DNA of 64,000 bases from Litsea cubeba (GCA_012931725.1 CM022951.1:7520412-7584411); one strand, 5' to 3'. Counted from the first letter of the stretch, positions 45,513 through 55,619 are shown. Numbers and translations are program-made. The notes: a model not told the origin generated them from the sequence alone.

Positions 45513-47375
45513 TCAGGGCTTTTTATGATTAGCCACCCATACTTTTGTAGTTTGAACTTTCAGTACAGTGTGAGCAAACTCCTTTGGCAAATCAGATTTT
45601 CTAACCCAAATTTGAGTTGTCTTGGGTGGAGAAAAATTCTTCCGCCATTGCTTGGTCTTAGGTAGACTTTGCAGCTTCTTGCAATGGGGACGAATGTGTC
45701 CTTTCTTTCCACAATGGTGACAAGTGGATGTGCATGCAGTGCGTGACACATTCTTTTTCTTGATACTACTCGACACATTATTTGAAAGTGCAGTATGTGG
45801 AGTAGCATGTGCAACACTTGAAACAAAAATTGTTTTACCTTTAGCTTTCGAAGTGGATGCACCATGATCATAACCGAAACTGCTTCTGTCAAACTGAGAC
45901 TTCTGACTACACAAGATATTTGTAAGAGTCTTCGAACCAGTGTTCATCTTGTTTAGTGAAGCTTGTTTGATTTCTAACTCAGACAGAGTGATCTTCAGTC
46001 GTCCTTGCAAATCTTCTTTTTCAGATTTAACAACCACTATCTCTTCCTTCAGATTCACTATCTCTTGTTCAGCCTTTTCAAGTTTTTGACTCTCAGTGGT
46101 CAAATTTTCAGCCATGCAGATTTTCTGACTTTCCAAGAGATGAACCTTTTCAAGTGCTTGCTCTAATTCAATTTTCAATGCAGAATTTTCTTCTTGAGCA
46201 GCTTTAAACTTGATAGAGATCTTGTAGCTATACTTGGACATCTTAACACAATCAGCATATGTTTTATGATACAACACTTCATAATCTTTCTCTTGATCTG
46301 ACATCTCATCAACATGATCTTCATCAGTATCATTGTCAGATAGAGAATTAGCCATGAAAGCCACAAACTTGCCATTCACAGTTTCAGAAGTTTCAATTGA
46401 GGGATCTTGTTCTTCTTCTGATGACTGTTCCTCCCAAGTTGTGTTGAGAGCATTTTTCAATGCACCCTTTTTCTTGTTGGCACACTCACTAGCATAGTGA
46501 CCATAGCCATGGCACTCAAAACACTTAGTTCCTTTTGCAGAATCCTTTTTCGCAAATTTAGAACCCTTCCACTTGATTTGTTTTGACTTCATGTATTCCT
46601 TAAAGTAATTGAACATTTCAGCCAAGTCATCTTCGGCCTCAAATTCAGAATCAGACGTAATTTTCTTTTCAGGCTTCTTTCTTGATTTTGAGTTGGCTTT
46701 CAAAGCAATACCTTTCTCTTTTGATTTTCCTTTATCCAAACGGTTTGCTTCAAAAGTCTGAAGATTTCCAACCAACTGATTTACCTTGAGGGTATCAAGA
46801 TTCTTGTTTTCTTCAATAGCATCAACTTTAGAATCGAACCTCGAAGGTAGAGACCGTAAGATTTTCTTGACAATCTTGTTTTCTTGAATTTCCTCACCCA
46901 GATTTAAAACAGAATTGACAATATCATTCAGTTTTGCATAAAATTCATCAAAGGTCTCATCTTCTTCTATCACGATGGTTTCATATTCTTTAGTCAGCCT
47001 TTGCAATTTAGATTGCTTCACCGTGTCTGTACCCTCATATACTGTCTGTAAGACTTCCCACGCTTCTTTTGCAGTTTTGCAAGTGGAAATCCTACGGAAC
47101 TCTTCAGCAGACACTCCATTGTATATACTATTCACTGCCTTGTTATTACAATTGGAGGCATGCTTCTCATCCTTTGTCCATTCAGCTTTAGGTTTATGAA
47201 CAGTTTGTCCACTAACCACAATTGTTGGTCTGGAGTAGCCCTCCTCAACAATATCCCAAACATCATCATCAATAGACTTAAGAAACCCAATCATCATTTG
47301 CTTCCAATATGCATAATTAGAACCATCTAGCAAAAGGGGCTTAGTAGTTGATGTCCCTTCTCGATTGAACACCAT
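45513..47375 (-). CDS. gag: Retroelement GAG polyprotein, copia/SIRE-like
   Basis: Intact 620-residue capsid-type protein. The N-terminus (DGSNYAYWKQMMIGFLKS) is a DUF4219-type segment, followed by a UBN2 gag region (about 60-210, with AKEAWEVLQTVYEGTD and FDEFYAKLNDIVN). A first CCHC knuckle CFECHGYGHYASEC is near residue 285, an acidic stretch follows, then a long coiled-coil-like Glu/Lys/Leu region (about 375-475), and a second CCHC knuckle CHHCGKKGHIRPHC near residue 555. It would package RNA into virus-like particles in the cytoplasm. The start at 47375 lies about 58 bases inside the 5' LTR boundary. No pol domains follow; about 300 bases of non-coding DNA separate the stop from the polypurine tract. 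Two separated zinc knuckles in one gag is noteworthy. Confidence 0.92.
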   Translation of the reverse strand: MVFNREGTSTTKPLLLDGSNYAYWKQMMIGFLKSIDDDVWDIVEEGYSRPTIVVSGQTVHKPKAEWTKDEKHASNCNNKAVNSIYNGVSAEEFRRISTCKTAKEAWEVLQTVYEGTDTVKQSKLQRLTKEYETIVIEEDETFDEFYAKLNDIVNSVLNLGEEIQENKIVKKILRSLPSRFDSKVDAIEENKNLDTLKVNQLVGNLQTFEANRLDKGKSKEKGIALKANSKSRKKPEKKITSDSEFEAEDDLAEMFNYFKEYMKSKQIKWKGSKFAKKDSAKGTKCFECHGYGHYASECANKKKGALKNALNTTWEEQSSEEEQDPSIETSETVNGKFVAFMANSLSDNDTDEDHVDEMSDQEKDYEVLYHKTYADCVKMSKYSYKISIKFKAAQEENSALKIELEQALEKVHLLESQKICMAENLTTESQKLEKAEQEIVNLKEEIVVVKSEKEDLQGRLKITLSELEIKQASLNKMNTGSKTLTNILCSQKSQFDRSSFGYDHGASTSKAKGKTIFVSSVAHATPHTALSNNVSSSIKKKNVSRTACTSTCHHCGKKGHIRPHCKKLQSLPKTKQWRKNFSPPKTTQIWVRKSDLPKEFAHTVLKVQTTKVWVANHKKP

Positions 47376-47419
47376 TCTAGAAATCTCTTTAGATCAAACA
47401 CAGCAAATTAGTGTAACCC

Positions 47420-47431
47420 GCTCTGATACCA
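47420..47431 (-). other. Primer-binding site of the gag-only element
   Basis: Minus strand TGGTATCAGAGC, a perfect match to the initiator tRNA-Met complement, two bases inside the 5' LTR. Confidence 0.92.
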
Positions 47432-47433
47432 AT

Positions 47434-48192
47434 TGAAAGGTTTTGGGTTCGAGATCTCTAGATTAGTCCACTCAATAATCAACCCACTAGTGTGTAAAAA
47501 ATAATAATCTACGCAGCGGAAATAAAATCACAAGCACACACCACAAGGACACCAATTTTAAGGTGGAAAACCCAAACCGGGTAAAAAACCACCGATCCGT
47601 ACTGCATCTAATCAAACACTATGAATCTCGCAGTTACAAGAAACTCAGATTTCTTCCCTAGATATCCCCTATCTAAAGACTGATGTTACCTTGTGTCGCA
47701 TCACGCTTCAACGACATCACACCGTTGATTGCAACAGATTCAACGCTTGACTCCTCAAATCTTCTACGCAAGAAGATGATCTTCTACAAGGGATGCAGAA
47801 GAAAATTGCTCTCTAGAGTACTTGGCAGCACAACTCTTCAAAAATCTCTAGAGAAGATTTCTCTCAATTTGATCACAAATTCAGAATTTGAGAGATGATC
47901 TATGTCTCTTTGGGTTATGAGAAACACCCAATATATAGCCCCTAATTCGTGCTTAAGACTCCTAATTATAATCCACTTAGAATAAAGAGTCCATCTCAAA
48001 CTTTTCATAAGAGTCCGGATCATACTGGGCTCAATTCGCCGTTCTCGCTATAGCGAGACCACTTACTGCCTCAACGGATTTTTTTCTCTTAAGTGGCTCT
48101 AACAGCCTCTTTCATCCTGTCATGACAACGTCTTTGCCTTTGAGTCCTGACATGACTTGACTCTTCACCTTTCCAAGTTTTATATTCTAACA
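47434..48192 (-). repeat. 5' LTR of the gag-only element
   Basis: 759 bp. Minus-strand TATA-like GGCTATATAT at 47930-47939. Palindrome TCTCGCTATAGCGAGA at 48043-48058. Confidence 0.92.
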
Positions 48193-48270
48193 CAGGGCCT
48201 GTAATCCAATAGCCCCCATCCTGCTCCAACATGTGAATCTTCTAGTTTAACATAAAAAACGGAATCAATA

Positions 48271-49279
48271 CAATCGGTTGTATTGGTCATTTATGTAGGC
48301 TAGCTAGGCCATATGCTATGTGATTCTATATCAAAGGCCAACTACGAGCAACAAATCAACAGCTAGTTCAAAAATTAAAAAAAAAAGATCTAGATTAGAC
48401 AAAACTGCTTTGGATTAAACTAAAAGGAAGAAAAACAGACAAAGGCCTAGGCCACAACACAAATAACCCAGAGAACAAGAGGCGGCTCAACATATCTCAT
48501 CCCCAAATACAAGTCTAGAAAAATAACAAATGCTATAAAAAAATGGTCAGTCTCAAGTGAGTCCAATTAATATGCAACAAGTGGTGGAACATTTCCATGA
48601 ACATGAAGATCAAAGGAAACCAATACAGACAAGTGGCAGAATCTGGAATTTCTCTTGGTGGGGGCAAAGATGAATTATTATAACTCAATATATATATAAT
48701 CATGTAGACATAAATACAGGGGCGGACCTAGGGTGGGGCTGGCAGGGGCCATGGCCCCCCCTTACATCTTGAAATTCCCCGCAAAGAATGACTTTGACCC
48801 CTCCATTATATGGCCATATATATCCATTAATTGATGGCCCCTCTATTGTTTAGGACTTTATTTAACATGGTTTTGACTCTAAAAAAAAAATATTAATGAT
48901 TTTGGGAAAAACTTAGAATGAAAAAAAAAAAAAAGGAAAGGAAAAGAAAGGGGAAAAAAATGAAGGAAATGAGAACAAATAAGTAAGGTTTGATGGAGAT
49001 TGGAGAAGAGGATTCTCAATATTCATTCTAAATTATCTACACTTGCCCCAAATCTTACGATCCAAGAGATGAGAGGTAAAATCACGTCTTCCTGCTGGAT
49101 ATCTTGAAAGGAGTTGTAGGTTACAGACTTGCAGAGGTTTTGAAGTATGAATAAAGAAAAAAAATGACCAACACACTTTCTCTTTTACAATTTTTTTTAC
49201 ATTGCATAGATATACCGATTTCACTATATGTCATTATGTATTTTCAATCTTTGTGGCTTATAATGAAATCTAATCTACT
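48271..49279. other. Intergenic spacer with a hAT-like end
   Basis: At 48717 CAGGGGCGGACCTAGGG begins a GC-rich patch with GGCCATGGCCCCCCC, the usual look of a hAT-type or MYM-type element terminus; the other end was not found. The rest is AT-rich with A-runs and no gene. Confidence 0.4.
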
Positions 49280-49589
49280 TAAAATCAAGAGGAATTTACC
49301 TGGTAGGGCCTCATAGGATCTTATACCACTTTGGAGGTATTGTATTTACCATAGACACGGATAAGGCTCTACATATGCATTTTTTTTTTTTTTTTTTTGT
49401 CGTTTAGCGAATGGTCGATATCGACCACTTTTATGGTCGATATCGACCATTCTGCGGGAACCCAAATAAAAATTGGGTTTTTCAGGATGGAGAAGAGGGG
49501 AGGAGAAGGGGGGAGGAAGAGATGACGAGAGGGCCTGCTCATCTTCAAGTGGATGGCAATAATGATGCTGTGTCTGCTATCATCCTTGT

Positions 49590-49754
49590 GGCTTGATTTA
49601 CGGTGACCTGAAATGCACCTTCCCTGCATCTGTCAGGAACGGTTACAGTGATCTTCCATGGATGGGTGCTTTGCAATTTCTTGGCACTGGAACAATGCCA
49701 AATGCCATTGCTCAGTATCCTTCTCTTGAAACCCAAGTTGAAACCATATCATAG
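49590..49754 (+). pseudogene. Captured coding fragment, unrecognised
   Basis: One frame reads IYGDLKCTFPASVRNGYSDL, then PWMGALQFLGTGTMPNAIAQ and YPSLETQVETIS before a stop. Composition looks like a folded protein exon, not chance. No start codon. Parent gene not recognised. It lies between the left inverted arm and the RIN4 fragment. Confidence 0.4.
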
Positions 49755-49797
49755 CACCCATCTTAAATAGGAAAACCATTTTTTTTCCCTGTGTAGC

Positions 49798-50133
49798 ATC
49801 GCTCGCATGTACCTAAATTCGGAAATTGGGATGGCGAAGACAATGTCCCTTACGCTGCCTATTTTGATAAGGCACGCAAGGGTAAAAGTGAAGGTGGGAA
49901 GATAATTAATCCAAATGATCCTCAAGACAACCCCGATGCATTTTCTGATGATGTACCCCCAGTTCATGCTCCTCCATTTAGAACCACAGCTGATCCAGAG
50001 GTGCCATCTACAGCAGCTGCCACAACGTTGAAGCCCAAGCACGAGCATCAGGCCAGCAGGGAAGATGGTGATGTCAGGCAATTTACCGATTCTCCAGCAC
50101 GTCATGAGAATGCAGGGCTGTCACTGACATAAT
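49798..50133 (+). pseudogene. RIN4: Captured RIN4-like fragment (N-terminal NOI region)
   Basis: About 111 residues begin HRSHVPKFGNWDGEDNVPYA and continue AYFDKARKG...GGKIINPNDPQDNP, the N-terminal NOI domain of RPM1-interacting protein 4, a membrane-tethered immune regulator. VPKFGNW matches the known effector-protease cleavage site type (PxFGxW). The fragment later has KPKHEHQASREDGDVRQFTD and SPARHENAG, then stops at TAA. Directly before it is TTTTTTTTCCCTGTGTAG, which looks like an intact splice acceptor, so the piece was copied from genomic DNA. The C-terminal NOI and palmitoylated tail are missing, and no start codon is visible. Whether it is transcribed is unknown. Confidence 0.8.
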
Positions 50134-50189
50134 AGTATCAAAGCGCAAGGTTCGCCTTCAAGGTGTTTGATAAAATTCTTGTGTGAACA

Positions 50190-50273
50190 ATGGAACAAAG
50201 TTTGAACAGAATGATTAGTTTAAATGGAAGAAATTATAATGTTTGGAAGGGTAAGATGGAAGACCTTCATTGA
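50190..50273 (+). pseudogene. Copia gag N-terminal fragment
   Basis: 27 codons MEQSLNRMISLNGRNYNVWK... resemble the first residues of a copia gag, preceded by GTATCAAAGC resembling a Met primer site 60-70 bases upstream. It ends at TGA (50271-50273). Confidence 0.5.
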
Positions 50274-50359
50274 TGACCATTCAAGAAAACTTTGGGCGGC
50301 TCTGGTCGAGCCAATCAAGAATATGGACGGGCTATAGCTGGTCTGCAAGATAGCAATTG

Positions 50360-51307
50360 ATGGGAAGAAAGAGAAGCTGGGTGGAGGAATTCAGGAGCTG
50401 TCGGGTGCCCCGGCCAATCAAGATTCTGATCAGTACCTTCCACACCGCCAATGTTGCAATGATTTCTCTTCATGGTGATGACAAATACATGTGCCTTAAA
50501 AAAGGCCAAAGAAGAATGCAGATTTCAGAGCTTGATTTCACTGTTGATTTTCCAAGGCAAATAAGCCGAGACAAATACGAGGTTCTTCTCTCCTCCTGCA
50601 ATGGTTTGCTTTTCTCCTATTATTTCATCAGAGGAAGGGCTGATTTGGATGAGTGCTACATCTCCAATCCATGGACCAAAGAGTGTGTTCGTCTTCCAAA
50701 TCCAACCATCTTATCATGTGATAATTGTTGTTTGTATGGGCTTGCCTTTGAAAACAAGAGCTGCAACAATGTAGCCTTGTACAAGATTGTGATGGTTCAT
50801 AAGACTAAAGCTTGCTATCCTGCTATTCTATTCCAGATCTACTCGTCCGATAAAAAGAGGTGGCAATTACTTCAGATGGCTTCCGAACTAAATGTTTGTT
50901 TGAGTAAGCTAAACCAAAAGACAGTTTGTTGCAGTTGGACTAAGCTAGACCCAAATGCAGTTTATTGCAATGGGCGCTTGTATTGGCAGTGCCGTGAGAA
51001 GGACTATGCGCTCATGTTCTATCTGGAAACAGAATGCTCTGGCTGTTTGGATCTGCCAAAAGACAATGACGAAACCGACGGCAGGTTGACAGAGTGTGAT
51101 GGGCGCCTGCACTACATTCGAACACGCTCTGGTGGCCGCCGACTAAGTGTCTTGAAGATGTCGATGAGCGGTGAATGGTTGATATTTCATGATGTAGATA
51201 TACAAGGAGAAATGGAGAGACTTTTGGAGCTTTCTCCAATGCACAGAAAAAAATGTGCACTTGCCAGATTTTCTACTTTCTTATGTTATTCTTGTTTTTT
51301 GTTGTAA
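50360..51307 (+). CDS. F-box-associated-domain protein lacking the F-box (captured)
   Basis: An open frame of 315 residues resembles the C-terminal F-box-associated interaction region of plant F-box proteins: LLSSCNGLLFSYY, ECYISNPWTKECVRLPNP, YGLAFENKSCNNVALYKIVM, FQIYSSDKKRWQLL, VYCNGRLYWQC in the expected order. The N-terminal 40 residues show no F-box motif, so it could not bind SKP1 in the usual way. The ATG at 50360 is simply the first in frame; the native start is probably missing. It lies inside the Mutator-like element, so it is a likely captured gene body. It is intact over 948 bases, so a protein could be made; it might act as a substrate-binding decoy, which is speculation. Confidence 0.6.
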   Translation: MGRKRSWVEEFRSCRVPRPIKILISTFHTANVAMISLHGDDKYMCLKKGQRRMQISELDFTVDFPRQISRDKYEVLLSSCNGLLFSYYFIRGRADLDECYISNPWTKECVRLPNPTILSCDNCCLYGLAFENKSCNNVALYKIVMVHKTKACYPAILFQIYSSDKKRWQLLQMASELNVCLSKLNQKTVCCSWTKLDPNAVYCNGRLYWQCREKDYALMFYLETECSGCLDLPKDNDETDGRLTECDGRLHYIRTRSGGRRLSVLKMSMSGEWLIFHDVDIQGEMERLLELSPMHRKKCALARFSTFLCYSCFLL

Positions 51308-51505
51308 TTGTTAAGTTTGGATTAAGATGTAGGTGCGAATGAGCGATGATAAATATAAAAATTGCAATATATTTGAGACTTAAACACTCATTATAATAGT
51401 GTAGAGTTATTTCTGTTGTTATGGAGCAGGTTAATTTACAGGTTTTGTATCTCCAAACGGAGCACTGCTATGGACAGTCATCATTTTTTTTCTTCTATTT
51501 TATGA

Positions 51506-51745
51506 TGGTCGATATCGACAATAAAAGTGGTCGACACTGACAATGTCTGTAAATTTATGTTTCAGTTATGTGGTCGATATCGACAATAAAAGTGGTCGAC
51601 ACTGACAATGACTATAAATTAATGTTTCAGTTATGTGGTCGATATCGACAATAAAAGTGGTCGACACTGACAATGACTGTAAATTATATCTTTCAGTTAT
51701 ATGGTCGATATCGATAACTATTATAGTCGATATCGACCACTTTTG
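51506..51745. repeat. 65-bp tandem array with GGTCGATATCGAC palindromes
   Basis: Units start TGGTCGATATCGACAATAAA at 51506, 51571 and 51636, with a partial unit at 51702 ending in TAGTCGATATCGACCACTTT. Each unit contains the near-palindrome and a second word GTGGTCGACACTGACAATG. Confidence 0.9.
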
Positions 51746-52529
51746 TGCTTACTATACTCAATTGTCTCTTCACATGATATTCTGGGTGAATCCAAGAGAA
51801 CAACCATTTATAAAGATGAGTGCGGTATTTAGGAGGCCACATGATTGATGAAGTGCGCCCTCATTCAATCACCCGAGGACTTTGATATAGTACATGTAAA
51901 AGATCAAAGGGTTTCATAGAGGTCAATTTTAAATGCCCCAACCATAGTGCTTTATAATGATTTGATAAGGATTGTTACAAGTGTGTCCCAGTGCAATCAT
52001 CCAGCACTGCACCAGATCACTAAATCATATTTTGTTATTTTAAGAACACCTTTTGGGCATAGCAAAACTTACAATTTATTTATGTACGTCTTTAAGTGTA
52101 TGAAATGTGATCTTGTGAAAATGTAATTAAGTCAACCTTTCTCAATTCATTCAACAACCCTATGTAATGTACCTTTTCTTTAATTGGTAAATCTATGCAC
52201 TTGAATAAACATGCTTTCAAAAACTATAACATTAACTGTTGGATGGATAACATGTAAAAAGTGCATTCATTACATAATTTATATGTTTTCATTTAAAACA
52301 ATATCAAGAAATAGATTTGTGAGAGAGCTTCTATCATGAGCGTGTGGTGGGGCAGAGTGCGGTTTCTATCATGTGGGTAAATAATGGCAACAAATCTATT
52401 TTTCTACTTATGGTCAATCAGTTGATATTAGGTTCATTTAAGCGATTTAATTTTTTATTCTTGCCAGATTAAGTATAGATGCATGCTATTCAAACTAGTC
52501 TCTCTGTTTCTTACTATTGAGTTATTGCA

Positions 52530-52809
52530 CAGGCACAGGCTTAAGCCTCTTGTTTCTCCTAATTGGAAGTACTTGGACACACTGGATATTCAAGAAAAGG
52601 AAGATCATGCAATTCAAGGAGAAATTTTTCCAACAAAATGGAGGTTTGATGTTGCAAAAAAAGATCTCATACAGAGTTGGGGCATTCAAGATCTTCACCA
52701 CAGAAGAGTTAGAAAGTGCGACAGATAATTACAGTATAAACAAAATTATTGGTCAAGGGGGCTATGGCATTGTTTACAAGGGAACTCTAACAGATAATAG
52801 AATAGTTGC
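52530..52809 (+). pseudogene. Captured wall-associated kinase (WAK-like) fragment
   Basis: The frame reads SLLFLLIGSTWTHWIFKKRK (transmembrane and juxtamembrane), then FKEKFFQQNGGLMLQ, FTTEELESATDNYS and IIGQGGYGIVYKGTLTDNR, the typical WAK juxtamembrane region and kinase glycine loop. It breaks off after the VA of the expected VAIKK strand at about 52809, where other sequence begins. No extracellular or catalytic part remains. Confidence 0.7.
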
Positions 52810-52813
52810 CAAC

Positions 52814-53030
52814 TCAAACAGGGTCATTCCTCTCAGGAAGCTGATCAAAGAGGCCCCTTGCCTTTTCCAACAATCCATTACGGGTATAGTAGGTCATCAT
52901 CAAAGTCCACGAAAAGACATCTCTTTGGGGCATTTTATCAAACAGCTCAGCAGCATCTTTAACTTGATCATTGTGAGAGTAGCCAACAATCATTGAATTC
53001 CATGAAACCAAGTTCTTGAATGCATATGAA
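52814..53030 (-). pseudogene. Captured PPR protein fragment
   Basis: Minus-strand frame with two pentatricopeptide repeats: LVSWNSMIVGYSHNDQVKDA then AELFDKMPQRDVFSWTLMMT and YYTRNGLLEKARGLFDQLPE. PPR proteins bind organellar RNA. The piece abuts the WAK fragment tail to tail, has no PPR-family start, and is open as part of a 124-codon frame up to 53188. Confidence 0.7.
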
Positions 53031-53510
53031 CAAGCCCACTCCTGGTAGAGATCTTCTACCCTTTCTAGATGCATATTTGCAAAGATGTCCATTATTGAGA
53101 GATCCAACACTGTACAATCTGCAATCAACCTGATTTTGGGTTGAGGACCTACCATTCGATGGCTATAATTGAAGAAGATGTGTAGCACAAATACCGCAGA
53201 AGTGTGGATTGTGGAAGTTCACATAAATAATCTACTTGGAGTGATCCTCCCTCTTCCTTTCCCTCTTCCTCCTCCTCCTCCTCCTCCTCTCTTCTCCATC
53301 CTGAATGGTGAAAAACCCAATTTTTATTTGGGTTCCCGCAGAATGGTCGATATCGATTATTTTTATGGTCGATATCGACCATTCGCTAAACGACAAAAAA
53401 AAAAAAAAACCGGATATGTAGAGCCTTATCCGTATCCATGGTAAATACAACACCTCTGAAGTGGTATAGTATCCTACGGGGCTCTACCAGGTAAATTCCT
53501 CTAAAATCAA

Positions 53511-54069
53511 TGTCTACTTGCTATTACATTATCCATCGTGGATACATAGATATAGTTGTATTTTTTTATTTTGATTATTATTATTATCCATGTCAGAGAA
53601 ATCAAGTTAAAAAAAATTATTTTAAGAAGATAAAAACTAGTGGAACCACGCTTTTTGAATGGTTTAGATTTTAAACATGAGTTGTTGTTATTACTTTTCT
53701 TTGAGATTTTAAATAATAATATTTTAAATTGTGATTTACAGGTTACATGCATAGGAAATGATCAGTATCCATAGTGATATTTTTTTGTACTTTACATACA
53801 TATATACATATATACATACATATATATATATATATACATATGGTAGATATACTAATGCATTCTTAACCACTAAGTTTGTTAAAACTGCACTTTGCAACAT
53901 AATGGATGATAATTTTTTACGGACTCAACGATGAAGAATGTCAAAATTGCACTTCACGACAGAATGGAATATGGATTTTTTATAAATTATTTAATTGTAT
54001 ATATTGAAAAAGAAATTGGAAAGAAATTTAGAACTAAAATAATAATTGATGACTTCAACTCAAATATAA
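53511..54069. other. AT-rich spacer
   Basis: No gene. An ATAC/TATA microsatellite lies at about 53795-53840. A ~60-bp unit (AAAACTGCACTTTGCAACATA... / AAAATTGCACTTCACGACAGA...) is tandemly repeated around 53880-53975. Confidence 0.5.
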
Positions 54070-55619
54070 TTTTTATGCAAAATAAGTCATGCATGATTCT
54101 TGCGTGACTTTTTACCATAACTTATTTACGTATAGTTTGTTGAATCTGTGGATTTATTTACTATAGAAAAATACACGTTGACTTATTTGAACACGGTTTA
54201 TTTGTGCATGATTCATATATGGGTTCTTACTTGCATGGGACCAATTCTGTTTAGTTATTTGTCTAATGATTAATCTTTATATTTATATTTAATTCAAAAT
54301 TTCCAAACTTGGATGGGCGACAGCCTGAAAAAAAAAAATAAATTCAATGTATGCTATAGAGGGAATTATTAGATTTTTTTTTTTTTTTGCAATGTCTATT
54401 TGTTTGTTCAGTATTTAATTCATGGAACTCGGTGCAATGCATTTGATGAAGGGCCTAAAAGTTTTCTTTTTCTTGTTATTATATGTTTACTAGTGAAGCT
54501 TGCACGTGCACCAAACACGGTTTTTAAAAGATTTAGAAGAAGCTGAAATACATTTAAAAATCAAATTTCAACAGAAAATGAGTGATTGTAAATTGTGAGG
54601 CCCATGCAATGTCTAAATACGGTTGACACTATTTTTTTCCTATATATTTGAAAACAATAAAATGATGATATAGTGAGAAAATGAGATCTCAAAAGACAAT
54701 CGATATAGAATTTATATAACTTTTTGATGATATAAATCACATATTTTTAGATATTTTATCATGAATGTGTACAAAGAAATTTAAATTTATTTTATTTAAC
54801 CTATCAGGTCGACTCATCAGTTTCCTGGTAGACCTGACCTGCTAAAGTTGGAGTCCAGTCGAAAGCATAGTCAAATTGATAACATGCAGTTTTATAAAAA
54901 AAATAAAATTAAAAATTAAAAACCAGATGAGCTTACTATTTTAACCAATTACCATGAACATTATATGTTCACTATAAAATCAGATTCTATTAAAGGAAAA
55001 AAATTAATTATATCCTACCTAAAAACATCATAATAAAAAAAACTGAAAAACGATCACTTCACTGACTCTAAAGTTAATAGTAACGCTAGCATAATAAACA
55101 GTTTCTATGGGATTCTCGTTTTTCCTTTAAAGAAATGCATAATGCTTCATTAAAATATATGAAAAGAAGAAGAACAACAACAACAAGAAGAAGAAGCTTG
55201 CAATGATGAAAGAAATAAATGTGTTAGAAAATGATTAAAGTTTTTCAATTTAAACCTCATGAGTAAGAGCAATAATAAGTAATTATATTCATACCCTTGA
55301 AATGCCCTTTTATAATAAAATCTTTTTACAAAAGTTGTATATATATATATATTAAGAAACTAAAAATTATACAGAACAACAACAATTTCACGATGGCAAT
55401 CTATAAGACCTACCACTAAATTACATTTATGGAATTATCTTTAGCAATCATTAATATTAGAAGAGCAGCAATATTTAGTATTAGTTATCACATTATCCAA
55501 CTTGTGATTATTCTTCCAATAGAGGTATAAATCAAGATCAATACAACTATTATGTCAGAAGTGAAAAATAATAATACTATGTGTGGCCCACATCTTACAG
55601 TTTATTGGGCATATCTATA

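Larger units (their letters stand above)
44440..48192 (-). mobile_element. Gag-only LTR retroelement (TR-GAG type)
   Basis: LTRs at 44440-45205 (3') and 47434-48192 (5') have TGTTAG...CTTTCA ends on the minus strand. A perfect initiator-Met primer site and a polypurine tract lie just inside. The target duplication is CAAGG (44435-44439) versus CAGGG (48193-48197), one base changed; the empty site CAGGG is at 62115-62119 in the paralogous segment. The only gene is an intact gag of 620 codons; protease, integrase and reverse transcriptase are absent. Terminal-repeat elements with only GAG (TR-GAG) are known in plants and depend on an autonomous partner. LTRs differ at about 20 sites plus a 7-bp insertion. 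Confidence 0.92.
33567..48270. repeat. Segmental duplication, left copy
   Basis: Apart from two later insertions (36972-43817 and 44440-48197), about 4.1 kb here matches 54070-62195 in the same orientation: upstream spacer, receptor kinase and downstream spacer. Homology starts near TTTTTATGCAAAATAAGTC and fades after TCTAGTTTAACATAAAAA. Confidence 0.85.
49289..53501. mobile_element. Pack-MULE-like element 2 with captured gene pieces
   Basis: Long inverted termini start GAGGAATTTACCTGGTAG and run for about 210 bp (49289-49495 and about 53285-53501). A 9-bp duplication TAAAATCAA flanks them (49280-49288 and 53502-53510). The arms include a T/A-run, GTCGTTTAGCGAATGG and GGTCGATATCGACC palindromes. 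No transposase is seen. Inside are fragments from at least five sources: an unknown exon, RIN4, a copia gag start, an F-box-associated protein, a wall-associated kinase, and a PPR protein. It sits in the spacer between the two segmental copies. Confidence 0.85.

Noticed and set aside
52517..52996. WAK fragment read as a continuous 159-codon protein
   Set aside because: Similarity to WAKs stops at about 52809; the rest is antisense of the PPR fragment.
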